Source: Bdellovibrionales bacterium CG10_big_fil_rev_8_21_14_0_10_45_34 (GTDB lineage: Bacteria > Bdellovibrionota > Bdellovibrionia > Bdellovibrionales > 1-14-0-10-45-34). Taken from it: 64,000 bases of DNA. The notes beneath the pieces are model-generated. The model was given only the letters and a program-made list of their open reading frames with translations. It was not told where the DNA came from and made no database searches. Each line of letters starts with the position of its first letter. Within the stretch, counting starts at the first letter, position 1. The stretch lies in contig PEZS01000007.1 in NCBI GenBank assembly GCA_002778785.1, positions 10,119 through 74,118 on the forward strand. The letters run 5' to 3'. The position numbers and the translations under genes are program-made. Positions 63,364 to 64,000 of this stretch are shown here, piece by piece.

Positions 63364-63480
63364 GCTGGCGTCGTGCTACTCTTCCACAGAGTTGCCCCTG
63401 CAGTACCATCGCCGCTGGCGGGCTTAACTTCTGAGTTCGGGATGGGATCAGGTGTACCCCCGCCGCTATCAACACCAGCA
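63364..63480 (-). rRNA. rrf: 5S ribosomal RNA
   Basis: On the minus strand the block reads GCTGGTGTTGATAGCGGCGG, then ACACCTGATCCCATCCCGAA, CTCAGAAGTTAAGCCCGCC, CGATGGTACTGCAGGGG and GAGTAGCACGACGCCAGC. The first and last bases pair as helix I (GCTGGTGTTG with CGACGCCAGC). These are typical 5S features. About 117 bases; the exact ends are estimated from the pairing. It lies between the 23S 3' end and the operon terminator. Confidence 0.92.
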
Positions 63481-63624
63481 AATTATTCAGTTTTCAATAT
63501 CGAAGAATCTAAACTCTAGCGAAACAAGCTTGTAACGCTAAAGTCACAATTTTTCAACTTTAATCTTTAACAATGAATTGGTTTTATTCAGCAATAAATG
63601 TTGGGAATCCAAGATTTTAATTTA

Positions 63625-64000
<376 letters not shown>

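Noticed and set aside
63240-63520. Plus-strand reading frames through the rRNA end
   Set aside because: They are antisense to the 5S gene and its terminator and are artefacts of structured RNA sequence.

Overview
The window reads as chromosomal DNA of a Gram-negative bacterium. Evidence is an LptF/LptG-type LPS exporter, lipobox lipoproteins, Shine-Dalgarno (SD) sites, frequent GTG/TTG starts and an rRNA operon end. Gene content points towards the Bdellovibrionota or former Deltaproteobacteria: a RomR-like receiver protein with a long disordered linker, a bacterial topoisomerase VI pair, a sigma-54 response regulator, many secreted proteins of unknown function, and a multi-gene phosphorelay. 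The lineage is an inference; no 16S sequence is present.

Layout. 1-3044: minus-strand oligopeptide ABC importer (oppA-oppB-oppC, oppC cut by the window edge). 3214-7587: lytic transglycosylase head-to-head with radA. 7786-14385: secreted unknowns, glycerol kinase, an acyltransferase, an isolated Flp-type prepilin and a TlpA-like thioredoxin. 14447-19090: histidine utilisation genes hutH-hutU-hutI. 19296-23507: secreted unknowns and a TetR regulator with a perfect palindrome upstream. 23516-29188: rpe, fmt, def and lptG on the minus strand, interrupted between rpe and fmt by a plus-strand insert holding a Phd/VapC-type toxin-antitoxin pair and an AAA/DUF4143 ATPase. 29280-34534: RomR-like protein, nadC, birA, then an acyltransferase and an orphan ParA. 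34685-38331: thioredoxin-like protein and topoisomerase VI A and B. 38766-45067: FKBP lipoprotein, HNH nuclease, three secreted or membrane unknowns including one of about 1130 residues. 45254-47186: bolA and CGFS glutaredoxin separated by a second AAA/DUF4143 gene that carries an in-frame stop. 47492-50451: phosphorelay operon (receiver plus C-terminal domain, receiver, kinase, Hpt). 50601-57194: FAD oxidase, serA, sigma-54 regulator, cdsA, plsC. 57315-58737: tandem repeat array and a TrmA/RlmD-type RNA methyltransferase. 59055-62206: 2-oxoacid:ferredoxin oxidoreductase. 62325-64000: a small unknown, a kinase-like mini-protein, then the 5S and 3' end of 23S rRNA on the minus strand.

How the genes work together. 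Peptide import, histidine breakdown, glycerol phosphorylation and the 2-oxoacid oxidoreductase fit a cell living on amino acids and lipids. CdsA, three or more acyltransferases and LptG serve envelope building. Two receiver/kinase clusters and the RomR-like protein indicate heavy phosphorelay signalling.

The least explained parts are the topoisomerase VI operon, the two AAA/DUF4143 genes that each sit directly behind a different inverted repeat (both possibly leaderless), and the large membrane protein operon at 40738-45067. All functions are read from sequence motifs alone; no database search was possible.
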